From positions 2,561,329 to 2,625,328 of the forward strand of contig CM029121.1 in NCBI GenBank assembly GCA_016859345.1: a stretch of 64,000 nt of DNA. Reading direction: 5' to 3'. Source of the DNA: Istiophorus platypterus. Taxonomy: Eukaryota; Chordata; Actinopteri; Istiophoriformes; Istiophoridae. The notes under the pieces were generated by a model. It searched no databases, had not been told where the DNA came from, and saw only the letters and a program-made list of their open reading frames with translations. The position numbers were made by a program, and so were the translations under genes. This document shows, piece by piece, positions 24,378 to 37,599 of this stretch (positions within the stretch are counted from its first letter, which is position 1; every line of letters starts with the position of its first letter).

Positions 24378-24414
24378 CATGACACTCTCATCTATGTTTG
24401 ACGAGAGTGTCATG
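24378..24414. repeat. 12-bp perfect inverted repeat (hairpin)
   Basis: catgacactctc at 24378-24389 is mirrored by gagagtgtcatg at 24403-24414, with a 13-base loop. It overlaps the region that resembles a bcar1 exon. Confidence 0.85.
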
Positions 24415-24443
24415 TCATACATGTCCTGCCTGGATGGGGGCTG
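24409..24443 (-). pseudogene. Exon-like echo of the bcar1 substrate domain (possible decayed exon copy)
   Basis: On the bcar1 strand this stretch matches 28 of 35 bases of exon 3 at 19785-19819, by my hand alignment. It would read QPPSRQDMYDM against QPPPQQDIYDV. Most differences are single substitutions, several at third codon positions, and the frame then runs on for some 13 codons to a stop. No good acceptor precedes it and similarity stops at both sides. It may be a relic of an exon duplication, or chance. Confidence 0.3.
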
Positions 24444-24878
24444 ATATATCGAAATGAAGTTTTTCAATACTTAGAGCAACATTAACTCTGTCTCATTTAC
24501 CTTTACTGGATCGAGACAGAAACCTAAGAGACAGACATTTCAAAGAAAACTAAATCAACCTGCAAAGCTCCATAAACTATAGGCAGGCCAGAAAATATGT
24601 TCATAGGAGAACTATACATTCAGTGTGACTTGTTTATTGTTTAGTGCAGCCACTAACAGCAGTACAGCTCTGCCTCTGGTTACTGCAATAGATAATTAAA
24701 CTGGCTGTGGCTCTAACTTCTGTAAGGAGTTAATACGTAACACTGTTGGTCATGAGCTCCAACCAGCAGGACAAAGAAGTAAAAACAAAGACGGAGCAGC
24801 AACAGGGAGAAAGAATGAATGAGTGAGAGTTTGAACCACAGCCCGTGAATACCATGCCAGCTATGTGGGGCATGTGGC

Positions 24879-24879
<1 letters not shown>

Positions 24880-24926
<47 letters not shown>
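24880..24926. repeat. (CA)n microsatellite
   Basis: About 23 perfect CA units in bcar1 intron 2. Confidence 0.97.
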
Positions 24927-24929
<3 letters not shown>

Positions 24930-25584
24930 GAGGCAGTGCGGGGGTCTTAACAGATTAGTGCAGGGGGGGCATGTCTCCATGAGAGCACCAACACACTCTA
25001 CCCCCTACTGCACTGGATTCCAGTACCACATGGCATGACTGGTGTGCCTGTGAGTGTGTGTGTGTGTTCTGTTCATGTGTACATGCTCAGACTGGCTGTC
25101 TGGCAATTCTGGCAAAGTCGGACTCATTCACCTCAGGGATGATATAAAATAAAGTATTAATATTCATCACATTTTATCAGGGTCTGCTGAGCTGACATTA
25201 TACTGCAACTTGGTGTATATGTGTTAGTCTTTTTCGATGCCTGTGAGTTTTGTTAAGATGGAGGGAAAACACAAGACCAACTTAGCAGGTCACCTCAAAA
25301 TTCAAAAAGAAAACTCAGCAGAGAGAAAGAAAAGAGGTGGGAAGTTTTTAAAATGTCACATTTGACATGACTGACGGGCTGTGGCTTTTTTCATTCACAA
25401 AGTCTGTCAAATTAACAAGTCAACACACAACAGAAAATGATTCCTGTTCGAGTCCCCTCAGTGTGTGTGTGTCTGTATATGAGCATGGTCATGTCTATAG
25501 ACGTGAGGGAGTGTGCCAGACAGCCGCGTTGACTTCATTAATCCCCTGTTAATCTCTCAGCATGTGGCACAGAATGCAGCCTCT

Positions 25585-25594
25585 AACACACACA

Positions 25595-25625
<31 letters not shown>
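25585..25625. repeat. (CA)n microsatellite
   Basis: CA run with one CT interruption in bcar1 intron 2. Confidence 0.95.
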
Positions 25626-25629
<4 letters not shown>

Positions 25630-25827
25630 CAAGTATCCTTGTAAGGACACTGCACTGACTTCCATTCGTTGTGAACAGCCTAACCCAAACATTAACTTAA
25701 CCTGAATTTTCACTTTACCCAAACCAGGTCCTCAGATATGTCCCCACAAAGACTTCTGGTCCTGTCAAGGTTGGTGTTTATATTGAAAAAGGTACAAAAG
25801 AGGCAATAAAAAGACACGCACACACTA

Positions 25828-25892
<65 letters not shown>
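25828..25892. repeat. Compound (CT)n(CA)n microsatellite
   Basis: About 13 CT units pass directly into about 20 CA units, a compound array. Confidence 0.97.
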
Positions 25893-25895
<3 letters not shown>

Positions 25896-25957
25896 GGGGA
25901 TCCATTTGATTACCTGCAGTGGACTAATTTTCTGCTCTGATAAGACCAATATACGGG

Positions 25958-25958
<1 letters not shown>

Positions 25959-26035
<77 letters not shown>

Positions 26036-26048
26036 ACAAACACACACA
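25959..26048. repeat. Long (CA)n microsatellite
   Basis: About 70 bp of perfect CA followed by interrupted units. Confidence 0.97.
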
Positions 26049-26197
26049 TAAACACTGATGATCTTCAGCTGTTCCTGTGTGTGTGTGAGTGTTAAGAGCT
26101 GGGAGTTGCTCTGACACGTGGCTGCTGATAAAATCCTCCCAAAACTTCAATGACTTTGATGACAGCTGTGTCACCTGACACTACTACTTGACCCCCT

Positions 26198-26199
<2 letters not shown>

Positions 26200-26244
<45 letters not shown>

Positions 26245-26260
26245 ACACGCACACACACAA
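26200..26260. repeat. (CA)n microsatellite
   Basis: CA run with CT and CG interruptions; fourth CA array within 700 bp. Confidence 0.95.
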
Positions 26261-27724
26261 TTTTAGTACTTGGCTGTTTTTAATTCTTGGTGCAACAGAC
26301 ACATTTTGGGTGGGATTCCGTTAGCAGCCCTAGTAACCTTTGACATTTTGACATCCCTTAAGCACACGTTGAAATCTTTGTATCGCGACAAAAAAATTCT
26401 GAACTTCAGGTCCATTTATGAGCTTTGCCGACCCTCATCATTGACCCAGACTCAGTGGGCCACTTAGGAAAAATCTAGTTCATTCGTCTAAGAGCTCATC
26501 TTTTAACAGAGACAGGTGTTACCATGTCCTGTGGTTATAGTACAACTACCTGTTATCATGTGACCAAACTTCCATATACAGGTCATGTAATGATGACTGA
26601 GCCAGGTCCCTGTCGACATTGACAGGGACATTGAGAGAAATGTCAATATGCTGATGAAGGCTGTGAGATGCATTTCAAAGCTCTGGGGGAAAAAAATTCT
26701 TGACTTAAGAATTTTTTCCAATCAAATTCCCACTTCCAAGGTCAACTTTAACACCAAGTTAATAAGATTATGCAAAGGAATGTCCTGTTAATTCATCTGC
26801 ACAAATGTTTAATTGGAGGGTACAGTATGAATTGCAAATCAATGTGCATGAGGCAAAACCAGATTTACTCCTGACACCTGCTGGGCTCTGGACAGATCAG
26901 TCACCTGTTGGTAAAAAAACTCAAATCCACTCGAAAACTGGTCCCAAGCTCTTTGTGTTTAGCTGAACAAATATAGGGACCAGTTTGGAATTCCCCTCAC
27001 ACTATCCTTGTGACCCCCTCTGTTGGTCTGTGCAGGGTGCCGACAGTCATGGTTGTCTGATGTTTACAGGAAAGTCTGGAAAGACAAACTAATTGCTGTG
27101 TGCTGCTTTCTGTCTGAACAGTGTGACAAAGGGGCATCTGGTGTGTGAAGCCGAGCTGGAGCCTTTCTGGGCAGCTGAGACTCTGCAGCTGTAGCTCCCT
27201 CTGCCTCTCCACTCATTTCCTCCATCGTACTCTCTCAATGTCGAGACAAACACTGCAGTTTTCATCACTCTTCAATTACTACTTACCCATGTGTGCATGT
27301 GTGGATGAGTGGGTGAAAGAGAGAGGCTATGTGGGGTCTTCTCTCAGCAGGAATGTCTTATCTTGTAAAGACTAACTGGCAGTGGTGAAGTGTATGTGTG
27401 TGTGTAGAGGGGGAGGTGAGGGGAGGTAAGTGAGCGTAAGAGCAACTCATTACAATGAAGGGCATTGGCAAGGTAAATACATAAAGCATGTGATGCATAC
27501 ACACATTTTGCTCTTGCATTTACAATAAAAGGTCCAATACTAAATGTAAGGGTGACATAAATGTCAGTTCAGTCTTTTCCCAATTCCTAACCAGTTGCCC
27601 TTGACCTTGATGGAAAACATCATCAAGTCAAGGAAAGGTTAAAAGGACAATTCATAAATTATTCATATGTTCATGTTTTGTGGTGAAACATTTCAGACCT
27701 TTCACACAAAAACTAATAATGACA

Positions 27725-28170
27725 CTACTTCCGAGGCCTCCACCCTGCCTGTGGCTCTCAGCCCGATGGTTCCTACTGAAGATGAGAATTGTTAAAAACT
27801 GTGCACGAATTTATAGTTTCATGTTTAAAGACTGCTCAGTAATTTACTAAAACATCTGGTCACTACAGGTTTTTTATCTTTTTATTTCTAAATCATACAT
27901 AGCTCAAACAGGAGGAAATAGTAAAGTTGTTGGGGACTATTTTCAGAGCTGGATTAATCCATATTTACTTCTCTAATGAGTACTGGAGCCACAAAATTAA
28001 AACCAGTCACCGGTTTTAATAATCAGTGTAAATAGAGACTAATGGCAGCTGAGTAGGTAGGAAACACACATTTACGCATCTAAAACACTACAGCATACTC
28101 TGAAAAATGGTCCGCAGTAACGTAAAGTATATTTGATGAGAGAAGAGTGTGCACAGACACTGGGTCATGA
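27725..28170 (+). repeat. Local dispersed repeat, copy B
   Basis: Shares ggttcctactgaagatg, acaggaggaaat and ggggactattttcag with copy A (about 2740-3380). Part of it is shared with copy C (about 56090-56470). No coding capacity is apparent. Confidence 0.6.
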
Positions 28171-30262
28171 GGCTGTATCATTCCTCTCTGTCAGTTGACA
28201 ATGAATCTGCTGTGATACTATCTGACGTACAGTATATTTCCTCGAACGGACACCTCCCTCTGTTTTTTCACTGCACATACTGCACTGACACTGCATAGGT
28301 AAACACACACTAACCTCCGGGACATCAGTCCTTCCCTGCCTCTTTCCCCTCTGAACTCCTGGCTACATGTGACAACACTGTCACATCTAACTCCCTTCGG
28401 AGATAATTAAGACAGTTCCGTTACATTTAGATGATTATGGAACGATATCTTGCTTGTACAAACAAGACCAAGAGTCCTCAAATGCCATTGGCTGCTACAG
28501 GCTGTAATACTCCTTCTATCCTACACAATGAAAATTTGGGAGAAATAAACTAATGTTTGTGTTCTTAGACCTGTGGCAGACCTGGGGCTGAAAATAATTG
28601 GGCCAGGCTTGGTTTTTTCAGGAGGTTAGTTAAGGGTCTTTTTTCTCCAAGAATAATGACTGGCCTCAGGAGATGCCATGGCATTGTGACATAGAATATC
28701 TTGTATCGGCTACAAATGAAAATTTTTTTATGAAAGGCTGGTGCTAGAGGACAGGCCAAAGGAAAACCACAATCGATATGGATAATTAAGATCTTTTATC
28801 AATTTGATTTTGAGATAGCTGTCTTCAAATTTATGCCTCTTACTTAACCTCTCACAGCAGTAGATATAGCTACCTGTATTAACATCCTGCAGTAAGCACA
28901 GTTTGCAGCTAAAAGACTTTGCCTTTATTACTCTTCCCTTTCACCATTTTTCACGACCATGGTTAACACACACTGTAGACGTGCTGTGGAGTCCAAGCTG
29001 TTAAAGACATATGTGTGTTGAGACAGTGGCCTGACAGGAGGGGATAACTGTGTCTTTGCTGACAGCTTCCTCTCAGTGGAGCCAACCCCTGATGGTCTCA
29101 TCCCTCAAACTTGCCTTTTCTCGCAGGAAATGAGAGATGTAACGTGCATTTTTAAGTATCTTTAGGGATGCACTGCTATGATTGGTAAATCGGTATGTGT
29201 CCCAATAGTTACGTTATTTAGTGGATTAGGCATTTGTCATGAGGTGAACAATCCATTGTAAATCTAGTTTATTACAAATTGTATGCATTGATTACATCAC
29301 AACACCTCAATGACTCAGTTTTAGATGATTCTAATGAGGTCCACGCTTAGGTTTAAAGACTTAACATTTGTGGTAAAGATAAGGGATAGTATTATGTATT
29401 ATATATTAGTATTAGTACTGTAATCAGTATCAAGACAGAAAAATCTGGACTGACGAGTCCTTGGTATAGATTTAAGCCTCACTGTTTCCTCATCATTTTC
29501 CTGCAGCTGTGGTGAAGCTGCACTTGCTGTGTGAAATTGTTACTGATATAAACCAAACATTTCCTGCTGTTGCTGTTTCATATTAAAGGTCTTACGCTAG
29601 CCAACAAACAGAGGGCTTTTTAATGTGGAACAGCTCCGGGGAATTGTAGTGTAATCGTCACAAGGTTAGCGGATTAGTCTTCACCAGACTGGACTGTGTG
29701 GATGTACAGGAACCAGTGCTGCCAGTGGACCGGTTTTAAATATGGCGATGAAGAATACCGCAAGAACAAGTGATGAACAGACAAGGGACTCTATCCAGCA
29801 GACTTTAAACATATAAACAAAGAAAACTATGACTTCTACCGGGCCATGCTCTCCTATAAAAAAAAACCCATTGTGCTCATTGCAGGTCTCATGGCCCATA
29901 AGAAAACCAGCGTCTCTACCGACCTTCATACTCTATGTAGCTGCTCTAAAAAAACTTACAATGAGACTTTTTCAGTTTGATGGATGATGCATTTTCTGAC
30001 CTTGTTCTGAAAGACAGTGGGAGAGGTGGAGAGGTTTTTTTCCCCCAAAAAAATAGTGTGGAGAGACACTCTTCTGTTGAGTCAGGACACAATACAAGAT
30101 TTCTAATCCCGGAATTTATCATAAAGCATCTCAGTAGTTTTTACATTTCAGATTCTGAATATCAATTTATTATGAAGCAGTTAGAGACAGACAGAAGAAC
30201 ACAGATGAGTTTACGTTTTAAGAAGCAGGGGAGCAGCTGGACCCAACATCAACATCATCGCT

Positions 30263-30264
<2 letters not shown>

Positions 30265-30305
<41 letters not shown>

Positions 30306-30375
30306 CACAACATTAACAGTGGTGCTTACACATATGGCTCACTGCACCACAGCAAGCCTGGGGGGGCTTCCCCAG

Positions 30376-30462
<87 letters not shown>
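30265..30462. repeat. Two (CA)n arrays
   Basis: CA arrays at 30265-30302 and 30379-30462, the second about 84 bp long and uninterrupted. Confidence 0.97.
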
Positions 30463-30569
30463 GCCTGTCACCTGCTGGTGCAGTAAAGTGCTTACTCACC
30501 CAACCACAAGATCAGAGCTGAATTATTAACAATCTTATTATTTCACTGGTCCTTCTCTGCAAAAGCTCA

Positions 30570-30570
<1 letters not shown>

Positions 30571-30635
<65 letters not shown>
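30571..30635. repeat. (CA)n microsatellite
   Basis: About 32 CA units in bcar1 intron 2. Confidence 0.97.
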
Positions 30636-30636
<1 letters not shown>

Positions 30637-31029
30637 TCTACTATTCATTCTGTCAGCGTTTCTGTCTGTCCTGTCCTTGTCTTTCTTTTCTTTCTCATTA
30701 TACTCAAATCTAACAGTTCAGCAGCTTGTTCCAGGCGCTGTGATGTTCAGTGTGACGACATTAAGATAAAAGCTGCTCCGAGATTCTACCTCAAGGGCAA
30801 CTTATTTTGTTTGGTTTGTTAGGAACTGCCCCTTTTATTTTGCTTTTCTATTATTTTTCTCACCACAACTGATAATAAAAATTTCTGATTAGCTGGTGAT
30901 TGGCATATAACAGGACACTTCACACATAAGCCCTTTGAGGACATTCACCTCTTTACATTAATTCAATGGCAATTTCACATGACAATCTCATGTCTGAATA
31001 AGTACCAGAGTCAATCTAAATTAAGAGTA

Positions 31030-31150
31030 ATAACAGCAGTGGAGGTTGGACCCAGTAACATGTCTGCACCACCTTCAAGTCTAAAATGATGCTGTCAGAT
31101 TAACATAAAAGCAGCTGCAGCAGCACAGAAATACACAGAGGGAATTTAAT
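31030..31150 (+). repeat. Second dispersed repeat family, copy 1
   Basis: Contains gtcagattaacataaaagc followed by gctgcagcagc; the same words recur near 54140 in the same orientation with matching flanks. Confidence 0.5.
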
Positions 31151-32180
31151 GCATTCCTTTTCCATGATTAAACAGCACAAATTTTTTACATATGTTTTTA
31201 AGTTTCATTCATGCCAACTGCCTAGGTAAGGGTTAGGGTTAGAATAAGAATAAGCAGTGGAATTATCTGTCTGATAAATGATGAGTCTGATGAGAATATT
31301 TACTGAGAGGGTCTGGGTGGGGGCGAATGTCACTCACAATGGTCATTTTATTAAGAAAAACAAGTTTTCAGCCTGTTGAAAAAATCTTCTTTCTCCCAAC
31401 CACAGTCGTACCACTTCCTCTTGCACACCAGGTGTCAAATATTACGAGTTTCCTTCCATAGTGGGCCTGTGACATCTGAATACAGCCATCAGGACTATTA
31501 ATGTAAAAAACACCTACTGTATGTAATGGTAAAAAGCCATCAATTCTACGGCTTGGTAAAGCCAGCAGTGTGTCACGTCTGACTAGGGTTATGCTGTAGT
31601 TCCTGTCAGCAGATTAACCACCTTCCTACAGCGGTGTGTAATTTAGAGCTTCCACACTTCATTAATCCTAGAAAACACTCTGAAACTGTCCCAGCAAATT
31701 GTAAAAATGACTGGAAACTTTAGATCCAGGATGAAAAACATGTCAGTTTAGAGTTAGCTGCACTATGAGGATGACTGACCACGTATCTGTAAATCTGTGA
31801 TGCACTAAAGCAGATAATAGTAACTACTGGTCAGTATCTGCTCATCACATAGCACAAGGAACAACCTTGGATTTTTGACACATATACACCAGCAGTGACA
31901 ATAGAAGGAAGTGTTTATGTGTGTTTGTGCGTTTGTGCGTGCATAATACAAAAACATCCACATCTCAGGTCAGGAGATTTTTGAACTAACATCAACATGA
32001 TATTCTCTTTCGTTTTCTCATTTTCACTTCCATTGCCTTTCTTCTTTCCTCCCTCTTTTCTTTTATCTCATATGTCAGTTTAATGTTTTCCTTCTTGGAG
32101 CCTTGCGCCTCCTTTCTATCCATCCCATAATATTTCTCTACAGAATTGGTTCATGGCTTCCTTCCCTACTTCATTGTACC

Positions 32181-32201
32181 TCCTTCCTTCCTTCCTTCCT
32201 T
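32181..32201. repeat. (TTCC)n run next to the exon 2 donor
   Basis: About five TTCC units; in the transcript a GGAA repeat roughly ten bases after the exon 2 donor. Confidence 0.9.
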
Positions 32202-32210
32202 CTCTCTTAC

Positions 32211-32951
32211 CTTGCCCATTGGCTTGTTGCTGCTCTCCCAGTTTCTCTTATCCAGGGAGGGGGGCACCTGGTACACATCCTGCCCAGCTCCTGTACCACC
32301 GGCCGAGCCTGTTCCCTGGCCTGGCCCTGGGCCTACAGAGGGGGGCACCTGGTAGATGTCCTGCACAGGCAGCTGGTACTGTCTCTGGGCTAGAGCTGGT
32401 GCCTTGCTGGGGGGTCCTGGCTGGGACTGTGGAATGGGCCCAACTGGCCCAGAGGGGACCTGGTACAGACTTTGAGGACTTGGTTTGGGGCTATGGGAGG
32501 GGGGCATCATGTAGACAGTGTCGGGGTTGGGTTGTGCAGGGCTGGGAGTGGAGTAGGCCGGGTGCATGGACGTGTACTGAGCTGTTGGGAGGGGCTTGTT
32601 GGCAAAGCCAGAGGAGGACGTAGCAATGGCAGTAGATGACGGAGCAGGCGTTGGTTTGCTGTAAGCGCTCTGAGGGGGAAGGGATCGCTGCACCTGAGAG
32701 GTGGGACAGGAAGCAGCTGGATCTGGCATGGAAGACGCAGCCTGTTGCTGCTGCTTGCTGTCGTACATGCCAACCAGGATCTTGAGACGGTTGCCAGGGA
32801 CGATGCCTTGGCGACCATGGAGTGAGCAGAGCCACCAGCCATCCAGTCCCTGCGTGTCACGCTCCAACACCGTCATGATGTCACCCTTACGGAAGGACAG
32901 CTCATCCGGCGACTCGGCCACGTTGTCATACAACGCCTTGGCCAACACGTT
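32211..32951 (-). CDS. bcar1: bcar1 exon 2: SH3 domain and YxxP-containing linker
   Basis: Exon of 247 codons (residues 5-251), with acceptor cttcctctccag and donor AAG/gtaaga. Residues 5-66 are the SH3 domain: ALYDN (10-14), DELSFRKGD, GWW (42-44) and GIVPGNR (53-59), all ligand-binding hallmarks kept. This domain binds PxxP partners such as FAK and Pyk2. A Q/S/P-rich linker follows. It carries seven YxxP tyrosines: YSKP, YSTP, YMMP, YQVP, YQLP, YQVP and YQVP. The YQVP type is typical of the N-terminal part of the Cas substrate domain. A short poly-Q lies at residues 71-74. The exon ends NKPMGK, joining VVVPTRVGQ in exon 3. Confidence 0.96.
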
Positions 32952-34418
32952 CTGGAGAGGAAGCAAAGACCAGAATATAAATATACTGTACAAACGCGGC
33001 TTGTTTTATGGTCCCATATACCTATAAATGCAGCTTTAACAAAACAGGGCAACAGGAAAAAATATCAGTCTGTGTACAAAAGTGCAGGAAGACCAAATAG
33101 CTTATTGTTTGGTTCACAGCCGCCTATTCAGTGCTTCTAGTCTGTATTATTATAATGTAAATACATGTTGTCTCCTATTCATTGCTTTTGTTTCTCCCTA
33201 TGCTGGTAAAAATAAGCAAATAAATTAAAATTTGTGAACATGACAGTCAGTACTGACGGCAGATTTAAGAGTGACAGGTTGACAGGAACCATTAATCCGA
33301 CGGTTTTCCAATTTCTCAGCAATATGCGAAAGTTGCCTTAAATGTATTCGCTGTAGCCTACAGAGGAATAAAACTGTTAAAAACTTGGAACACTTGTGTT
33401 TTGTGAAAATCTGTGAAAGCTGTAAAGTGCCATGGCTTCAGAGAGGTTTTTCCCCAAACCATATTAGGATTTTCTGTCTCGTGAAACCTGAAAAGGTGGT
33501 GGTGAATGTTTTCTAGGTATTAAAACTAAATCCAAGCTAGTAGGTCCCCAAAGAAACCTGTGGCTGATGACACAGAAGACCTTGCTTTTTTTTACAGGTT
33601 ACAAATGATACGCACCATCACACCAGTGTGTGGGGATGACTAACTTTGTCATGGGTCATACTTATATATAGAGTATTTACTGTACACCCCTTGTCATATT
33701 GTGCTGTTTTTTGCAGGGATAAATTGGTCAGGAAAATATTTATTATTAAATAAATAAAATTAAACTCATCACAGAAATGACAGTATGGATGATACTGTAT
33801 CGAACAAGTAATTGTAGAGCAGAATTGGGAAGATGTGGGATGTAAACCATGGTCTCTCCTGTCATTGTGACATGCTCTGTTGTCTTAATGGTAAATTTTT
33901 TTCTGGTTAAGATGTAATACTGTGCCTGGAGCAGCCTCACCACCATCAACACTTGTTGTGTGGGCTGTGTAGAGAGCGTCTGTCCTTACAAGTGAGAAAA
34001 ACCCCAAAATCCCAGCAACAACTGTGCACACAATTAGGATGGCAGCTAAAACACTTAGCAATATTACAATTCATTTTCATAAATGACATGCTGCTTCATG
34101 TGATTTACAATGCAGTCAACCAGAGGGCACTGAACTGCCGTAACTGTTTGATCGTGGATAAAGTCTGGGGTTGAATCTGGGCAAACCAACACAGAAGAAT
34201 AAATATAGTTAATAGTTTTGAAAATGTGTGTGTATTTATTTAAACAAGATCTGATCTGTAGTTTTCCAACATTCAGTGACCAGAGTGGAGATCAGATTGC
34301 ATTAGATGTGAGGTTTTTCACACGTCATCACCATTCATTACCCGGACAGCAAACACATCCAGTACATCAAGCCTTCCAAACTCCATTTTGGTTGAATCCT
34401 GCCTACAGACGTGCACAT

Positions 34419-34442
34419 GTGTGTGCGCACGCACACACACAT

Positions 34443-34475
<33 letters not shown>

Positions 34476-34479
34476 CACC
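34419..34479. repeat. Interrupted (CA)n microsatellite
   Basis: GT/GC/CA-rich start passing into a CA array with an AAA break. Confidence 0.93.
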
Positions 34480-34659
34480 ATCTGTGTTGATACCCAGCAT
34501 TCACACTGAAACACCTCCCCTCAGTCTCCCTGGAACTCTTTGAAACTAAACCAATATTTGTCGTCCACGTCTGACCTCAGCCTACTCTCCTCCCTCTGTG
34601 TCTGAGTCCCACCCCAGCTATCACAGACTGGTACAGCCTGTACTGGCCCCATGCCAGCT

Positions 34660-34660
<1 letters not shown>

Positions 34661-34708
<48 letters not shown>
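34661..34708. repeat. (CA)n microsatellite
   Basis: About 23 perfect CA units in bcar1 intron 1. Confidence 0.97.
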
Positions 34709-34710
<2 letters not shown>

Positions 34711-36180
34711 AGCACATCGACCTAAGCACAAAGCACTGCCCATCTAAACGAGGCCATGTAATTGGCTTTCAGATTTATAGCTGGACATTTCTTTCACCGC
34801 ACTGAGGGCCTGTTCATGGCTGAGAGTTGGAGAGTAGGCTGAGAGTGAGACAGAGATAGACACTCAACCCTGATATATACACTTTCTCAAATTCATTCAT
34901 TTGCTGTAGACAGAGTTCCCTTTTAAAGGGAGAAAATACGTTCAAGAGATGCCTCCCCGGTTATGAGATATTCAGCTACTTTGTGATCCATAGATAGATT
35001 TCTTCTCTAGGTTCCCATTTTTCCTTAATGTCATTTTACACCTCACTTAAAGTCCCCTCCACTCGAGAAGTGTTTGGCCTCTGCTTTCACATTCATCTGC
35101 TAAAGGAGGCAGGTTTCTCTGTGTTCACTTTAAATCTTGGTTTGACACGTGTGTACCAGCAGACCTTTGTGACATCATAGCTAGTTTGGAGCCAATCACG
35201 GTCCAGTATGTAACTGACAGTGTGATGTGGAACTTTGAAGCCTCCAAAACACTGAGCACTGAGAATGGACTTTCCTGTAAAAGAGGAGACATTCAAGTGA
35301 ACATTTAATTTTAATAGATGTAAGCCATGATGTTGACCAAATTCCTGAAAGACAGCAAAACATGGTCTACCCCTTTCTTGTACAAGCAGAGAGTTGCGAA
35401 ACCCGCTTTAAAAATGTCACAATTTAATTTGTATTTTCCTTGCTTAGAGCCAACATTCAATGCCATTAGAAACATAGTCTAAAACATATTCTGAGACTGT
35501 AGGTGTCAGCAATAAAAGTTTTCCAAAGTTGAATGTATTTTGAGACATATTAATCATGGAAATTTAATTTTCTCCTGCTTGCTGTTCCCCACTGTCTCTC
35601 ATCTATAAAGCGTTGATATTTTTCTGTGCTGTTCTTTGACATCCTCTTTCATTTTTTCCCAGCGTGTTACCTGGTCTCTTCTGCTTGATTATAGTACTTT
35701 TTCACTCTGACAAAGATCCCCATAAAACATTTTTTATATGTGCCAGCGAACTATCTCGTGTTTTTTGTTTCCTTATCATCCTGTAAAAATCCTGATTAAA
35801 ATTTACAATCCAGACTACGTTTCAGTTAGGACAGATAAATGGTGGGATCATCATTTGTTTGCTCTATCAAATACCAGCTTTAGCAGCTGAGTTACTCAGA
35901 CACTGATGTCAGTGATACACACTCGCTCCTTCACACGTTCAGATCCACTGTACACGTGCCTGATCTCTCTCTCCGGGTTTCTCTAGTATCGGTGAGTGTG
36001 GCTAGTCTGTCCACACACTTCAGAGCTGCTGCCCACCAGCCCTGTTTCTTGTGTGAGTGCTGAGTGGATGATGAATGCACCTCTCTGTCTGTTCTCTGCT
36101 CTTTCTCTCAAGTCTCCACAGAGAGATGAACACAGCTACCGGGGCCAGACTGGGGTCACTCTCTCTCACACACAGGCCTG

Positions 36181-36263
36181 CACACATACACACACACAGA
36201 CACACACATACACACACACAGACACACACACATACACACACACACACACACACAGACACACAG
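36181..36263. repeat. (CA)n array with periodic TA and GA interruptions
   Basis: CA array in which cata and caga interruptions recur, suggesting expansion of a longer composite unit. Confidence 0.93.
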
Positions 36264-37551
36264 TGGAGGCTGGAGGATTACACGACATATGGGGTATTAG
36301 ACTTTTATTATCTATAAAAATATCTCCCTGTCTGTGTTCAAACACAGAACACAGAAATCCGCCTTTTCAGTCCAGTGTCCAGAGAAACAGGAAGTGCACT
36401 GAGGATGATTCACACATCCTCCTGATTGGACGATGAGTCAGTGACTTGACCCTTGGGCCTAGAATCACCCTGAATAGGTTCCCATGCTCTCTCTGTTTCT
36501 GTCTCTTTGTGAATTCTAGTTGGGTTGTCCGATCAAACATTTAGCCCTATTTTTTATTTTTAGTAAGTCGCTCTCGAAATGAAGCCTCAATTAAAAAATG
36601 ACTTGGTTTTATAAAGACTCAGAATCATTTTAATTAGATTTTGATAAATTTAAATAGAGTTTTATGGTACCTTGATCTTCCTTTCGCTCACTCAGTTTTT
36701 GACAGTCTCTTGTGGTGCGTATTGAAAAGGGATGAGCAAAATGGGTACAATATTAAGTTTTTTCTCCCTTATAATTTAAACTATGATATTGTCCCATCAG
36801 GAATTAGAGAAAATGAAGTATTAAATGATAGCTGCTTGTTCTCCAGGTCACGCTTTTTTTAAGCGCCACCACTGACAGCAGCAGCCGTAGCACTGTAGCT
36901 GCTTGAGCTAACGCTAATGTTGGCTTCCCAGACTGCTTCACAGCTCTGAAATCAGTGTTCCTCTCTCTGGGCTTTTATTGTGATAAGCTTAAAAAACTGT
37001 AATTATCTGTGATGAATTTACCTTCATATTACATATTATACTTCATATTTTACCAGTATTTTACCAGTAGTCAGTCAATTAGCAGTTTGGCTAACTAATA
37101 GAAATGACATTAATTAGTCACTGCATTTGGCGGTTGCTGAGTATACCTTTTCTAAGTCTTTATTCCAGATTATAAAAAAGATTTTGATAATAATATATTT
37201 AAAACCGTGGATCCTGAATTTGTAAATTGTATTCTCTTATATTGCAATTTCAATGTAAAAATGACAACCCAGGACTATACCAAATAATATTCACTCTCAT
37301 CAGGTCAGTTGGAGACCTGCTGCTTTTCCACAGGAAAAGGATTGAACTTGCATTATGCTGCAAGTCCAGCATAGTTCTCAGGTCTATGTGGACTGGGTCT
37401 GACTGTCCCAAAATCCCTTGAGATTTGTCCGAATACATGTTGGCTTCAGGTGGGTTTTTCATTTATTCATTGGGGGCAGGTCCAAAATTTTAGATCCATG
37501 AAAACAAGTCCAATTCCCCAACCTTAATCAGCAAGGTAAAGCTGCATATTG

Positions 37552-37554
<3 letters not shown>

Positions 37555-37597
<43 letters not shown>
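37555..37597. repeat. (GT)n microsatellite
   Basis: About 21 GT units in bcar1 intron 1. Confidence 0.97.

Positions 37598-37599
<2 letters not shown>

Larger units (their letters stand above)
19907..32210 (-). other. bcar1 intron 2 (about 12.3 kb)
   Basis: Mainly non-coding. Contents: (CA)n or (GT)n arrays listed separately, a dispersed fish repeat at about 22195-22620, an exon-like echo at 24409-24443 next to a 12-bp hairpin, a copy of the local dispersed repeat at about 27725-28170, and a second dispersed repeat at about 31030-31150. I see no RNA gene and no coding exon in normal condition. Confidence 0.7.

Noticed and set aside
25446..25457. tRNA B-box-like gttcgagtccc
   Set aside because: No A box or cloverleaf can be folded from the sequence before it.
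31227..31242. Telomere-like (TTAGGG)2 stretch
   Set aside because: Only two units, within ordinary intron sequence.
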